A DNA stretch of 19,710 nucleotides from Candidatus Firestoneibacteriota bacterium. Its GTDB lineage: Bacteria > JACRDZ01. The stretch is taken from assembly GCA_016212735.1 (NCBI GenBank), contig JACRDZ010000167.1:1-19710 (forward strand), read 5' to 3'. The notes beneath the pieces were generated by a model that did no database searches, was not told the origin of the DNA, and was given only the letters and a program-made list of their open reading frames with translations. Of the stretch, positions 6,228 through 14,568 are shown piece after piece (positions within the stretch are counted from its first letter, which is position 1; every line of letters begins with the position of its first letter). A program made the position numbers and the translations under genes.

Positions 6228-7916
6228 CTCAAATTTCCATACAGATTTAGCATATCTTGCCAATTTTCTCTGCCTCTCAGAAACTCTCTCTGGATTCCAT
6301 TCATTAAATAGACTATCTTGAGCTGTTAATTTATAGCTACTTGTTTTGTAAATTTCTTTTTTCGTAGAATATAGATCATTTTGACAACTTTTATTTTTTG
6401 ATTCTTCCAGAAGTGTATAATTGCCTAAACGAAATATAAATGGAATTTGTTCTTCAATAGTAAAATGTGATTCCCAATTTTGAGAGGGGTTTTCCGGTAA
6501 TATATGCTCAATAGTTATTGAACTGTCGGTAAAATTATATTTTTTATTACTTATCTGATTTTCCAAAGAAAAGAGAATATATCTGACAAGTCTTGTCCCT
6601 TTTCCTTTTGTGATAATACTTTTCGCGGCAAACGCACTTTCAAACTCCTCGTCAGAAATATAAACTGCTTTTAGGTTTTGGAATATTTCACTCGTGTTTT
6701 TAAGCTTGTTATTATAAACTTCCCTTGCCGTATTATTATATTCCTCCTCAAGTCTATTCGGGTTTAATCCGCCAATTACATTATAACGAAAAGCGATAAC
6801 CGAGCAGCATCTTAATAAACGGGCATATTCATTCGCATCAAATTTTTTATAAGCCGCTAACAAGAGCGGATAGCATTGAGTTACCCCAAATAATTTTAGT
6901 TGCTTGATATATTCGGATTGCCCGGCTTGTTTCCAAAGCTCCTCTTCGGGTTGTGAAAAAGCAGCATAAAGTTGAGCATTATTTTCCAATTCATCCAGCA
7001 AAGTAAAAGCCTGATCGGCATTAGTAATTGAAGTTTTAACAACCTTAAATAAATTCTGTTTTCTGGCAATCATATTTCTTGAATTCCAAAAATGTCTTAG
7101 ATATGTGGTAAATTCTATGTTACCTAAGATATTGTTAATACTTTGCCATTGTCTTTCTGCCTGATCAATATCTGTTTCCCCATGTTCTGCTGCAACCATA
7201 AACAAATAGTTTTTTAATAAATCTGTCGGAGACAGTTTTACCCCTCTCGAATTAAGAGTTTCAAATACTTTAAAAGCATTCAGATCATTATCAACTGTGA
7301 TAAATGTAAACATCAATTGATCCGCAACTTTTTTATTTAAAAAATCAGCCAATTTCTCGCCGGAAATATCTAATTCAAATCTCTTTTTTATTTTTTCATA
7401 AAAATATTCAACTGCATCAATAAGAAGTCTTTCCGAAGGTTTAAGCTTACTTTTTGTTGTTGGCTTTCTAAACCGCATCAAATAACTTTGATAAAAATCA
7501 TTATTATTACGGTTAAGTGTTAATTTGCTTTTAGCTATTAAAGACGCAGGGTCTTTATATCCAAGAAATGAATCCATCAATAATTTTTTGCGTTCCTCAT
7601 TATTTTTACTATCAATACCGTTTTCAATAAGTTCTGTAATGAGTTGGATTACAGCTAATGCAATAATACTCAATGTTGTCAACCTTTGTTGCCCGTCAAT
7701 AACCATATATTCATTCGTAAGTTTGTTTTGTAATACCAGATAACCCATATAATGAAATTCCTCTTCATCCAGGTTAACCAGATCATACCAAAGATCGTCC
7801 CAATGTTCTTCCTCCCAAGAATAATCTCTTTGAAATCTTGGAACCGTGAAGGTCATTCCGTTTTTAATTAATTCACCCCATGAAGCTGTTTTTGTATCTA
7901 AAAGATTTTTTTTCAT
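6225..7916 (-). CDS. DUF262/DUF1524 GmrSD-like restriction protein
   Basis: This 563-residue protein has the DUF262 (ParB/sulfiredoxin-like) N-terminus: VPRFQRDYSW (25-34), YMGYLVLQ (56-63) and DGQQRLTT (74-81), the motif used in nucleotide binding by GmrS-type domains. The C-terminus has a DUF1524 HNH-type nuclease signature: ITIEHILPENP (467-477) with H471, and RLGNYTLLEESKNKSCQND (496-514) with N499 and N508. Related GmrSD (type IV) enzymes cleave modified phage DNA in a nucleotide-dependent way. AGGGGG sits just upstream of the ATG. It lies downstream of, and 31 bases from, a membrane protein gene on the same strand, and its 3' end abuts the broken carbonic anhydrase gene. Both motif sets look intact, so I expect it to be active. 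Anti-phage function is inferred from family. Confidence 0.85.
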   Translation of the reverse strand: MKKNLLDTKTASWGELIKNGMTFTVPRFQRDYSWEEEHWDDLWYDLVNLDEEEFHYMGYLVLQNKLTNEYMVIDGQQRLTTLSIIALAVIQLITELIENGIDSKNNEERKKLLMDSFLGYKDPASLIAKSKLTLNRNNNDFYQSYLMRFRKPTTKSKLKPSERLLIDAVEYFYEKIKKRFELDISGEKLADFLNKKVADQLMFTFITVDNDLNAFKVFETLNSRGVKLSPTDLLKNYLFMVAAEHGETDIDQAERQWQSINNILGNIEFTTYLRHFWNSRNMIARKQNLFKVVKTSITNADQAFTLLDELENNAQLYAAFSQPEEELWKQAGQSEYIKQLKLFGVTQCYPLLLAAYKKFDANEYARLLRCCSVIAFRYNVIGGLNPNRLEEEYNNTAREVYNNKLKNTSEIFQNLKAVYISDEEFESAFAAKSIITKGKGTRLVRYILFSLENQISNKKYNFTDSSITIEHILPENPSQNWESHFTIEEQIPFIFRLGNYTLLEESKNKSCQNDLYSTKKEIYKTSSYKLTAQDSLFNEWNPERVSERQRKLARYAKSVWKFE

Positions 7917-7947
7917 ACAATACCCCCTAAATCTTTAATCCTTATTA

Positions 7948-8469
7948 TCATATAACTTCATTAGCATAATCAAATTTATCATTACTTAATGCTTTATATC
8001 CGAATATTATTAATGATATTATTCCGAAAATCAATCCTGCAACAACACCGAAATCAACTATCCCCCGCCATGGCTGCGGTAATTTGCGGATTAGGATAAT
8101 TAGTATAACTATAGCAATGGTTAAAGAGATCGCTGATATTTTTCTTTTTAAGCTTGATTTGAAATATCCCATGCAAAATAATGGAGCTAAAATTGAATTC
8201 ATAAAAATATAATTATCTTTTAGGTATTTTGCGCGCGCTGCCACCCGCGGTGAAAAACCTTTATGAAAACCAAGATAACCTTTTACACCTAACATAAAAA
8301 TAGTATTAAAAATTAACGCTAACCAATGATACCATAGAAAATTATAATTAAACGCTTCCAGTGCATACGGTGCCAATCTGAATATGGCACTTGCCAGTAA
8401 CATTATTATACCGGCTATACCCCATACAGCTCCTGATATTTTTGCTATTCCATTTTTTTTATCCTGCAT
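7948..8469 (-). CDS. Conserved multi-pass membrane protein of unknown function
   Basis: This 173-residue protein has about four or five hydrophobic segments (roughly 12-30, 46-62, 88-101, 111-127 and 138-157). Conserved-looking blocks are FRLAPYALEAF (30-40), GFSPRVAARAKYL (71-83), APLFCMGYF (95-103) and QPWRGIVDFGVVAGL (132-146). I recognise this as a family spread among bacteria but know no function for it. The first motif sits between two predicted helices, and the SPRVAARA block is probably in a loop. It precedes the DUF262 gene on the same strand by 31 bases, so the two may be cotranscribed, but nothing else ties them together. The upstream leader contains a degenerate copy of the 28-bp repeat. 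Confidence 0.6.
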   Translation of the reverse strand: MQDKKNGIAKISGAVWGIAGIIMLLASAIFRLAPYALEAFNYNFLWYHWLALIFNTIFMLGVKGYLGFHKGFSPRVAARAKYLKDNYIFMNSILAPLFCMGYFKSSLKRKISAISLTIAIVILIILIRKLPQPWRGIVDFGVVAGLIFGIISLIIFGYKALSNDKFDYANEVI

Positions 8470-8491
8470 AAAATTAATTTCCTAAAATTCT

Positions 8492-8519
8492 TGTCATTCT
8501 GAGCAAAGTGAAGAATCTA
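8492..8519. repeat. Degenerate single arm of the 28-bp repeat
   Basis: It matches the left arm at 86-113 at 25 of 28 positions and lies between the divergent genes ending at 8469 and starting at 8639. No partner arm is visible nearby. Confidence 0.7.
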
Positions 8520-8585
8520 TCTTTTAACTATTACAAAATATATAAATTTTAGCATTAAGTCAAGAGAATATGTTTTCAAAAATCC

Positions 8586-8614
8586 TTGACTAAATATTTC
8601 TTTAATATTATATT
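8586..8614 (+). promoter_or_regulatory. Promoter of the polytopic membrane protein gene
   Basis: TTGACT (8586-8591) and TATATT (8609-8614) are separated by 17 bases. The start point would be near 8621, giving a leader of about 18 bases with no clear Shine-Dalgarno sequence before ATG 8639. Confidence 0.6.
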
Positions 8615-8638
8615 CATACAATTAAAAAAAGAATAATC

Positions 8639-10846
8639 ATGAATACAAAAAAAAATAAAAATATTTTATTAGATTCAAAAATAAATTATTTATTTATACT
8701 ATCTTTCTTTATAATTTTATCTATTGCAATTATTAAATTGCCGTCTCTAAGCACACAAACTGAAGTATATGCTGAAGCAGGTACGAATTTTTTTGCTAAT
8801 GCATATACTAATGATGTTTGGACTAATCTTACAGCTCATGATGCCGGGTATTTACCATTATTTCAAAGAATAATATCTTTAATAGTATTAAAGGTTTTCG
8901 GAATAACCAAAAATTTCCCTTATGTCGTACAATTCATATCATTATTTTTTATCGCTTTTTTTTCATCAATAATTAATTTAAGGTCATTCAGAAGCTTAAT
9001 CGAATCCGATGCCATAAGGTTTATTGCAGGGATAACAATAGGGCTTTACCCTTCATATGAAGTTTTCACTTTTGTTAATTACGGTTATTTCGGAGCAAGT
9101 TTCATTTTATTTATGATGTATTATGATAAAGAAAATTTAAAACTTTCAATTTACATTCCAATTTTAATATTGAATTTTTTATTATTTGTTGTCAAACCGC
9201 ATTTTTTAGTATTCGTACCTTTTTATATTTTTTTACTAATTTATTCAATAACCAAAAAACAAATAAAAAATATTATGTATTATGCATCCGGTATTATTTC
9301 GGCAATCTTACAATATATAACGCTCAAATCGAATTCCAATTCTGTTTGGAAAGTAAACATGGATTCAACCCCTGAAATTTTCAAAATGCTTTTTTCCTTT
9401 AGCACGAAAGCTTTTTATTATTATGTTCATCATTATGTTACAATATTTTTTAAATATTTTGTTATTATATACAATGCTCTCGGTGCATCAGAGATAGTTG
9501 TTTTTGCATGTATATTTTTCATATTTGCATTTGTTCTCTATTTATTAATAAAAACATACAGAGATAAAAAAATTCAAATTTTTTATTTTGCAATGTTGTG
9601 CAATATTTTAGCTTTTGGAGGAATTTTACTTGCTGTTATTTCAGTGGCATACTTACCCAATCCTGATTGGGGAACATTTGTATTTATAGTTTTTAAAAGA
9701 CATTTCGTTTTTTCTTTTATATTCATTTATTTGGGATTAGTTGCTCTTATTCATAATTCATTAAAAAATAAAAAAATACAATTTGCAATGATTATATATA
9801 TCTCTTTCCAATTTACAGCTTTTGGACTTGCATTAAAAGATCAGTTCCATCCTAAAAGAGTATCTTATTCCCAGTGGGAAATTTACAAAAATTTGCTGGA
9901 CTACCCTGATTATTACATACCTGTCAATCCTTGTTATTCCTGGGCAATATCAAAAGATGCATATGAAATAGATTACATGCAAAATTCAATGAAAAATAAA
10001 TTATTAGGAATAAATATACGCTCAATGACAGTGGAAACCAACCAGCAATATGATCGCAAAATGGTTATTAAGGCTTTTGATGAATTTGGAAATGTAATCG
10101 GACAAGCTGATCAAATTACTCCTGTCGGATACCGATACCGCTATTTATTATTTGAAAAAAAAGTTGCTCCGTTTAAAATAGACGTACAAATTGATCCAAA
10201 AGATTATTCTTCAGAATTAAAATATGAAAAAAGCCGGATTAGTACTGCAATAGAAAAAAAGCTGGAATCAAGTGATATGCGCTCCTTCAGCTCAAACATG
10301 ATTTACTTTTTTGCCAATGAATTTGATCTTATTGAAGTATGGAATGAACAACCCAATCCTTACTTTAATATAAAATTTTTTGGGTCACAGGAATATAGCC
10401 TTGAAACCGAACAAACCGGGAATGCGATAGAAACGACTAATGAATTACTTGGAAATATAAACCTTACGCAAACTTTTACAAATAAAAAAAATGAATTAAT
10501 CGGAATATCATTAATGATTAATCCGTTAAAAATAACTAATATATTTAAAATAAACATTAAAATATTGGATGAAAAAAACAACATCATTTTTATTGCTGAT
10601 AATATTGATGTTAGGCTGTTATCGAAGGATGGATTTTATGATATATATTTTAAGGATGCATTTAATTCTTCTGGAAAAAAATTTAAACTTGTTGTGAATT
10701 CTTCGGATGAAATAAAGGAGAACCCAATTGGTTTATATTTAACCGATCAATATCCTCCGGACACGGAATTATCTATCAATAATAATGAAATTAAAAATAG
10801 AAGTCTTGTTTATAAACTAAATTATAGAAAAAATAAACAAATTTAG
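8639..10846 (+). CDS. Large polytopic membrane protein, GT-C glycosyltransferase-like
   Basis: This 735-residue protein has an N-terminal half (about residues 15-405) made of many hydrophobic helices and a C-terminal part (about 410-735) that is polar, beta-rich and probably outside the cytoplasmic membrane. After the first helix comes an acidic loop with E42, E46 and a DAGYLPLFQRII motif (68-79). Acidic residues in the first large outer loop and a soluble C-terminal domain are features of GT-C glycosyltransferases that use lipid-phosphate sugar donors. That is the basis of the call; no diagnostic motif proves it. It has its own promoter and stands alone between the minus-strand membrane gene and the roadblock operon. 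A surface-polysaccharide or protein-glycosylation role is a guess. Confidence 0.5.
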   Translation: MNTKKNKNILLDSKINYLFILSFFIILSIAIIKLPSLSTQTEVYAEAGTNFFANAYTNDVWTNLTAHDAGYLPLFQRIISLIVLKVFGITKNFPYVVQFISLFFIAFFSSIINLRSFRSLIESDAIRFIAGITIGLYPSYEVFTFVNYGYFGASFILFMMYYDKENLKLSIYIPILILNFLLFVVKPHFLVFVPFYIFLLIYSITKKQIKNIMYYASGIISAILQYITLKSNSNSVWKVNMDSTPEIFKMLFSFSTKAFYYYVHHYVTIFFKYFVIIYNALGASEIVVFACIFFIFAFVLYLLIKTYRDKKIQIFYFAMLCNILAFGGILLAVISVAYLPNPDWGTFVFIVFKRHFVFSFIFIYLGLVALIHNSLKNKKIQFAMIIYISFQFTAFGLALKDQFHPKRVSYSQWEIYKNLLDYPDYYIPVNPCYSWAISKDAYEIDYMQNSMKNKLLGINIRSMTVETNQQYDRKMVIKAFDEFGNVIGQADQITPVGYRYRYLLFEKKVAPFKIDVQIDPKDYSSELKYEKSRISTAIEKKLESSDMRSFSSNMIYFFANEFDLIEVWNEQPNPYFNIKFFGSQEYSLETEQTGNAIETTNELLGNINLTQTFTNKKNELIGISLMINPLKITNIFKINIKILDEKNNIIFIADNIDVRLLSKDGFYDIYFKDAFNSSGKKFKLVVNSSDEIKENPIGLYLTDQYPPDTELSINNNEIKNRSLVYKLNYRKNKQI

Positions 10847-10847
10847 C

Positions 10848-10875
10848 TTGACAATATTGATATTTTGTCTATCAT
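10848..10875 (+). promoter_or_regulatory. Promoter of the Cys/His-roadblock operon
   Basis: TTGACA (10848-10853) is 16 bases from TATCAT (10870-10875). The -35 box begins two bases after the stop codon of the preceding gene. AAGGA at 10893-10897 then serves ATG 10907. Confidence 0.65.
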
Positions 10876-10906
10876 ATTAATAATTATTATATAAGGAATT
10901 CCCCGC

Positions 10907-11386
10907 ATGGAAGATAAAGAACGAACCTCGCGAAATGAAATTCTTTACCATGTTCTTGCTGCAATCAAGGATATGGGAATGAGACCGGAGATCCTATTAA
11001 GGCATGCGATTAATACTATGTTTGAAGATATGGAAGATGTAAAAAAAACCATTACCGGTGACATTGCATCTAATAACGTTGAAGAAGCTTTAAAACAACT
11101 AGAACACGCTGTAGAAGAACATCAGCTAATAAAAAAAGGTGATGTTGAGCATTCTTCGGATACTTCTCTTCATTTACACATTCATGGCTGCACCTACTTA
11201 AGCATTTCAGAGCAAGCAGAAAAACATGGTTCTACTGACGGATGTCCGATATGTGTATTCTCTATCGGAACAATTGGTGCTCTATGTGCTCTTACAAGTA
11301 AAAAACACCGTTCGATTAAAAAAACTCACACACCTGGAACAGATCTATGCGAAATCCAGGTTGAATTTGTTGATAATATTAAATAG
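10907..11386 (+). CDS. Cys/His-rich protein heading a roadblock operon
   Basis: I do not recognise this 159-residue protein by name. The N-terminal half (1-80) is helical and charged. The C-terminal half has a likely metal or Fe-S site: LHLHIHGCTYL with H89, H91, H93 and C95, then GCPIC with C113 and C116, C127, and C148 in GTDLCEIQVEF. The layout is vaguely like V4R/4-vinyl-reductase small-molecule-binding domains, which also end in a strand containing a cysteine, but the match is from memory and weak. It is the first gene of a run with two roadblock/LC7 proteins (23 bases to the next), suggesting a sensor that works with them. There is no signal peptide, so it should be cytoplasmic. Confidence 0.6.
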   Translation: MEDKERTSRNEILYHVLAAIKDMGMRPEILLRHAINTMFEDMEDVKKTITGDIASNNVEEALKQLEHAVEEHQLIKKGDVEHSSDTSLHLHIHGCTYLSISEQAEKHGSTDGCPICVFSIGTIGALCALTSKKHRSIKKTHTPGTDLCEIQVEFVDNIK

Positions 11387-11409
11387 GTTTATAATGGAGT
11401 ATTGCGACA

Positions 11410-11793
11410 TTGGCCGGAGATAAAATAGAAAAACTAATGGATGTATTGCGCAGTTTAAAAGAAAATACAGCTTTTCTGGAATCAGCAGCTATTGTCAATA
11501 AGGAGGAAGGTCTTATAATTGCTTCCACATGCAAATCTGAAATTGAAGAACAAAATATTGCTGCAATAACAGCTACAATCTGCAGTAATAGCCAGGAAAT
11601 GATATCACATCTAAAAAAAGGAAATTTAAAACAATTACTTCTTGATACCGAAGAAGGTTATGTGTTACTCTGCGTAATAAATGAGGCAACACTATTGACA
11701 ATCTTTACTGAAAAGGAATCGAGTTTGGGATTAATTTTTTTAAACAGTAAAAAATCATTAAAAAAAATAGCTGAAATATTACAAAATTATTAA
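11410..11793 (+). CDS. Divergent roadblock/LC7 domain protein
   Basis: This 127-residue single-domain protein aligns along its length with the roadblock protein encoded at 11871: ESAAIVNKEEGLIIAST (24-40) corresponds to the strand pair AAAVVSLDGLILAS, and LGLIFLNSKKSLKKIAEIL to LGLIFLEIKRATVEIAKIL at the C-terminus. Roadblock/LC7 proteins dimerise and often regulate small Ras-like GTPases such as MglA, but no GTPase gene is in the window. The start is TTG at 11410, supported by GGAG at 11396-11399. The nearby ATG at 11394 is out of frame. It is more diverged than its neighbour and may form a heterodimer with it (inference). Confidence 0.75.
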   Translation: MAGDKIEKLMDVLRSLKENTAFLESAAIVNKEEGLIIASTCKSEIEEQNIAAITATICSNSQEMISHLKKGNLKQLLLDTEEGYVLLCVINEATLLTIFTEKESSLGLIFLNSKKSLKKIAEILQNY

Positions 11794-11825
11794 ATAAAAA
11801 TTTAAAAAAGAGATGGTATGATTTG

Positions 11826-11850
11826 AAATCTCAAATCTCAAATCTCAAAT
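11826..11850. repeat. Heptamer tandem repeat
   Basis: The unit aaatctc occurs three times in a row (11826-11832, 11833-11839, 11840-11846), followed by aaat. It lies between the two roadblock genes, just before the AGGAGG at 11857-11862 that serves ATG 11871. Slippage could change spacing but not the reading frame. Confidence 0.8.
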
Positions 11851-11870
11851 TATCATAGGAGGATATTCTA

Positions 11871-12248
11871 ATGCCAAATGACAAAGATGAATTGGAAAAA
11901 GTTTTAAAACGTTTAGAAGCTAATGTTCCTGAAATAGAAGCTGCAGCAGTTGTTAGTCTGGATGGATTAATTCTTGCTTCTGCTTTACCAAATGATATTG
12001 ATGAAGATCGAGTAGCAGCTATGGCAGCAGCAATGCATAGTCTGGGAGAAAAGGTTTCCGAAGAATTAAAAAGAGGTATGCTTGAACAATTATTTATTCG
12101 GGGAGTTGAAGGATTTACTTTTATCGTTCAAGCAGGGGCAGAAGGCGTATTAACGGTTTTAGCTAGAAAAGAAGCTAAACTTGGACTTATATTTCTTGAA
12201 ATTAAACGCGCTACAGTAGAAATTGCTAAAATATTAAGCCCTCATTAA
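11871..12248 (+). CDS. Roadblock/LC7 domain protein
   Basis: This 125-residue protein is a full roadblock/LC7 domain: IEAAAVVSLDGLILASALP near residues 22-40, a central helix rich in alanine and methionine (DRVAAMAAAMHSLGEKV), a beta-strand region (FTFIVQAGAEGVLTVLA) and a final helix (LGLIFLEIKRATVEIAKIL). In bacteria such proteins commonly act as GTPase-activating or scaffold partners of MglA-like GTPases in polarity and signalling. It has the best ribosome binding site of the operon (AGGAGG, eight bases from ATG). Its stop codon overlaps by two bases the stop of the converging TPR gene, leaving no room for a separate terminator. Confidence 0.85.
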   Translation: MPNDKDELEKVLKRLEANVPEIEAAAVVSLDGLILASALPNDIDEDRVAAMAAAMHSLGEKVSEELKRGMLEQLFIRGVEGFTFIVQAGAEGVLTVLARKEAKLGLIFLEIKRATVEIAKILSPH

Positions 12249-13501
12249 GCTTTAAGCTGTTTTAAATACGGATCAAGAGGAAATACTTTTATTGCTTTAT
12301 CAATAACTTTTTGCAACTGTTCATGATTATTTTCACTTAAAAGTATTTCACTCTGTAAAATAAAAGCATGCAAATAATCTGCACTTGTGCTGTTTATATT
12401 TGAAAAACATTTTATCGCTCTTTCATACGAACGAAGTGCTTCGGCATTTTTTTGTTTTTTCTGATATAAAATACCTTTTATTAAATATCCTCGCCCATCT
12501 CCTAATCTTAGCGATATAAACATACTTATTTCATGTAACGCATCATCTAAAAGTTCATTATTATTATTTGCTATTCCTTTGTCTAAATAACACAGAGAGA
12601 GATGCAGATGAGCTTCGGCAAAATTATAATTTATTTTTATTGCATTAAGATATGACTCAACAGCTTCAAAAAAACGTCCTTGCATCTTATAAACTAAACC
12701 AAGAGCAAAATGTGCCCATCTATTAGTAGAATGTATAAAAATCAAATTTTTCAAATACATTATTGCTGCATCCGGATTTCCTGATTTTAAAAAAGACATT
12801 GCCAGATTTAAATATGGCTTACCAAAATTCGATGACATATTAATAACTTTTTCCAGGCATTCGATGCTCTCTTTGAACATCCCAAGTTCATTATAAGTAA
12901 AACCCAGATTATTATATGCAAGTCCATTATACGGATCATTTCTCAATTCTTTCCATAAATATTTAACTCCATTTTTATAATCCTGACTTAAAACATAAGC
13001 TGTCCCAAGATCAAATAAAATATTTTCAAAAACAGGCCATTCTTTATTAATTCTCTGTAATTCAGTTAAAGATTCTTCCAATCTATTTGATTTTAAATAT
13101 ATATGTGCGAGTGAATGATGTGCATCTTTAAGATCAGGAGCTATTTCTATGGATTTTTTAAAAGCTTTTTCAGCATTATTAAATTGATCTATTCTATAAT
13201 ATGCGCAACCTAAATTATAATAATTTGAAGCAAGCGGTTCTTTTACAAAAGTTTGGACTGAAGTTAATAATTCGATTGCTTCGGTTATCTTACCTTCATC
13301 CATAAAGACTTGGCTCTGTGTATAAATATCATAAACCCTATTCTGTTCTGAATCATTTAAACTAAAAAGCTCACAATCAAGAAGAGATATTTCTTTTTTA
13401 AGAATCGGATAATACAAAAAATCAATACTTCTTTCGGTTATTTCTGTTTTACGCAGAATATTTATTATTGCTTTATCCAAAACACTTTGATTTTCAGGCA
13501 T
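12245..13501 (-). CDS. TPR-repeat protein
   Basis: This 418-residue cytoplasmic protein lacks a signal peptide. From about residue 57 it consists of consecutive TPR units; clear ones include ASNYYNLGCAYYRIDQFNNA, AYNNLGFTYNELGMFKESIE and AHFALGLVYKMQGRFFEAVE. The first 55 residues are charged and not TPR-like. TPR arrays hold protein partners together and carry no catalytic activity. It is the last gene of a minus-strand run, 12 bases after the radical SAM gene, with AAGGAGA as ribosome binding site. A scaffold or substrate-binding role for the radical SAM enzyme and the small Cys-rich protein is plausible but inferred from position only. Confidence 0.82.
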   Translation of the reverse strand: MPENQSVLDKAIINILRKTEITERSIDFLYYPILKKEISLLDCELFSLNDSEQNRVYDIYTQSQVFMDEGKITEAIELLTSVQTFVKEPLASNYYNLGCAYYRIDQFNNAEKAFKKSIEIAPDLKDAHHSLAHIYLKSNRLEESLTELQRINKEWPVFENILFDLGTAYVLSQDYKNGVKYLWKELRNDPYNGLAYNNLGFTYNELGMFKESIECLEKVINMSSNFGKPYLNLAMSFLKSGNPDAAIMYLKNLIFIHSTNRWAHFALGLVYKMQGRFFEAVESYLNAIKINYNFAEAHLHLSLCYLDKGIANNNNELLDDALHEISMFISLRLGDGRGYLIKGILYQKKQKNAEALRSYERAIKCFSNINSTSADYLHAFILQSEILLSENNHEQLQKVIDKAIKVFPLDPYLKQLKA

Positions 13502-13513
13502 AAAATCTCCTTT

Positions 13514-14386
13514 TTAAATAATAAATTTTTCTATTTCTTTCAAATTTTTAAATACTTCCGCAGAATTCTGAAACGATCCTGCGAAACAGCCGCAATATGT
13601 GCAATCAACATTAGAGAAACATCTTCTCGGTTTCCATAGAACATCAAAATGAAATACTTCATCTCCCCAATAACAATTATCTTTATGATCAGGGAATTCA
13701 TACCATTTAATCATAGACCTGGTTAATAAAAAATTGTCCGGATACAATGATTTAACCCTATTTAACTCATTAATAATTAATTTCCTTTTTTCATCCGTTA
13801 TGAAAAGCCCGCTTTGTTCTCCTATTTTGGGTGTATATATATTGCATACCACACCGAGAAAATTACTTTTTTTGGCAAGCAGAACAACATCTTCGAGCTC
13901 ATTATAATTTTCATTAGTTACAGTAATATTAATTATCACTCGTTTATCATTTGAATAATTATTCGTAACTTTTGCAAATACACCTTTCCCTCTGATTAAA
14001 TCATTAGTTAACAGATTTCCATCAATTGATACAAATAGAATATGATTAAACTCTTTCGGGATAAAAATTGTCCCATTTGTTATTAAATAAATAAACGGAA
14101 ATGTTTTATCTGCAAGTTGTAAAATATCTTTTCGCAAAGCAGGTTCCCCTCCGACTAAAAGCACAAATCTTATTCCTGAAGCATAAAGATTATTGAATCG
14201 CTTTTCCCAGACATCAAGCGGAAGGTCGTCTTTAATAAAAATTTCCTTACCATTAAAATGATAGCAATGTTTGCATCTTAAATTACAATTATCCGTAATA
14301 TCGATTTCAGCAAAATATTTTGTTTTAAATACTATTCTTTTAAGTTCTAACCACAGAATATAAAAAAACACTCTGATTTTTTTCAT
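13514..14386 (-). CDS. Radical SAM enzyme with C-terminal cysteine cluster
   Basis: This 290-residue protein has the radical SAM cluster motif CNLRCKHC (C34, C38, C41), which binds the [4Fe-4S] that cleaves S-adenosylmethionine, and the GGEP motif (79-82) for SAM. LITNGT (101-106) and VSIDG (119-123) are further conserved core strands. The C-terminus has C238, C256, C262, C265 and C267 (CFSNVDCTYCGC), suggesting an auxiliary cluster of SPASM or similar type, as in peptide-modifying members. Residues 1-22 are hydrophobic and basic (MKKIRVFFYILWLELKRIVF) and could associate with the membrane. Its ATG overlaps the stop of the small Cys-rich gene (ATGA), so translation is coupled. The substrate is unknown; the small protein is the first to consider. 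Confidence 0.82.
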   Translation of the reverse strand: MKKIRVFFYILWLELKRIVFKTKYFAEIDITDNCNLRCKHCYHFNGKEIFIKDDLPLDVWEKRFNNLYASGIRFVLLVGGEPALRKDILQLADKTFPFIYLITNGTIFIPKEFNHILFVSIDGNLLTNDLIRGKGVFAKVTNNYSNDKRVIINITVTNENYNELEDVVLLAKKSNFLGVVCNIYTPKIGEQSGLFITDEKRKLIINELNRVKSLYPDNFLLTRSMIKWYEFPDHKDNCYWGDEVFHFDVLWKPRRCFSNVDCTYCGCFAGSFQNSAEVFKNLKEIEKFII

Positions 14387-14553
14387 TTATGATTCCTCTT
14401 ACATTTTGATCTTTCTTTCAAACACAATTCGCATCTCGTATCACTGCACCATTGACAAGAAAAACAATCTTTACAATTATGTTTTTTATTTTCTTCATTT
14501 TGTTCCGGTACATAAATAAGCGCTTCTATACCTCGAACTTTTTTATAAGCCAT
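14383..14553 (-). CDS. Small Cys-rich protein coupled to radical SAM gene
   Basis: This 56-residue frame reads MAYKKVRGIEALIYVPEQ at the start, then a dense cysteine block HNCKDCFSCQWCSDTRCELC (residues 26-44) and a basic tail. Cysteines are at 27, 30, 33, 36, 41, 44 and 51, in a CxxCxxCxxCx4CxxC pattern suited to zinc or Fe-S binding. AGGGGA lies a few bases upstream of the ATG at 14553, and the TGA overlaps the radical SAM ATG by the classic ATGA. It follows the RseP-like gene by 15 bases. These signals make it a real gene. It could be a metal-binding accessory protein of the enzyme, or a substrate peptide. I know similar short Cys-block proteins exist but not their role. Confidence 0.85.
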   Translation of the reverse strand: MAYKKVRGIEALIYVPEQNEENKKHNCKDCFSCQWCSDTRCELCLKERSKCKRNHK

Positions 14554-14568
14554 ACCATTCCCCTATTT

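Noticed and set aside
11826..11850. Heptamer repeats as a CRISPR array
   Set aside because: The units are seven bases, contiguous and without spacers, so this is a simple tandem repeat.
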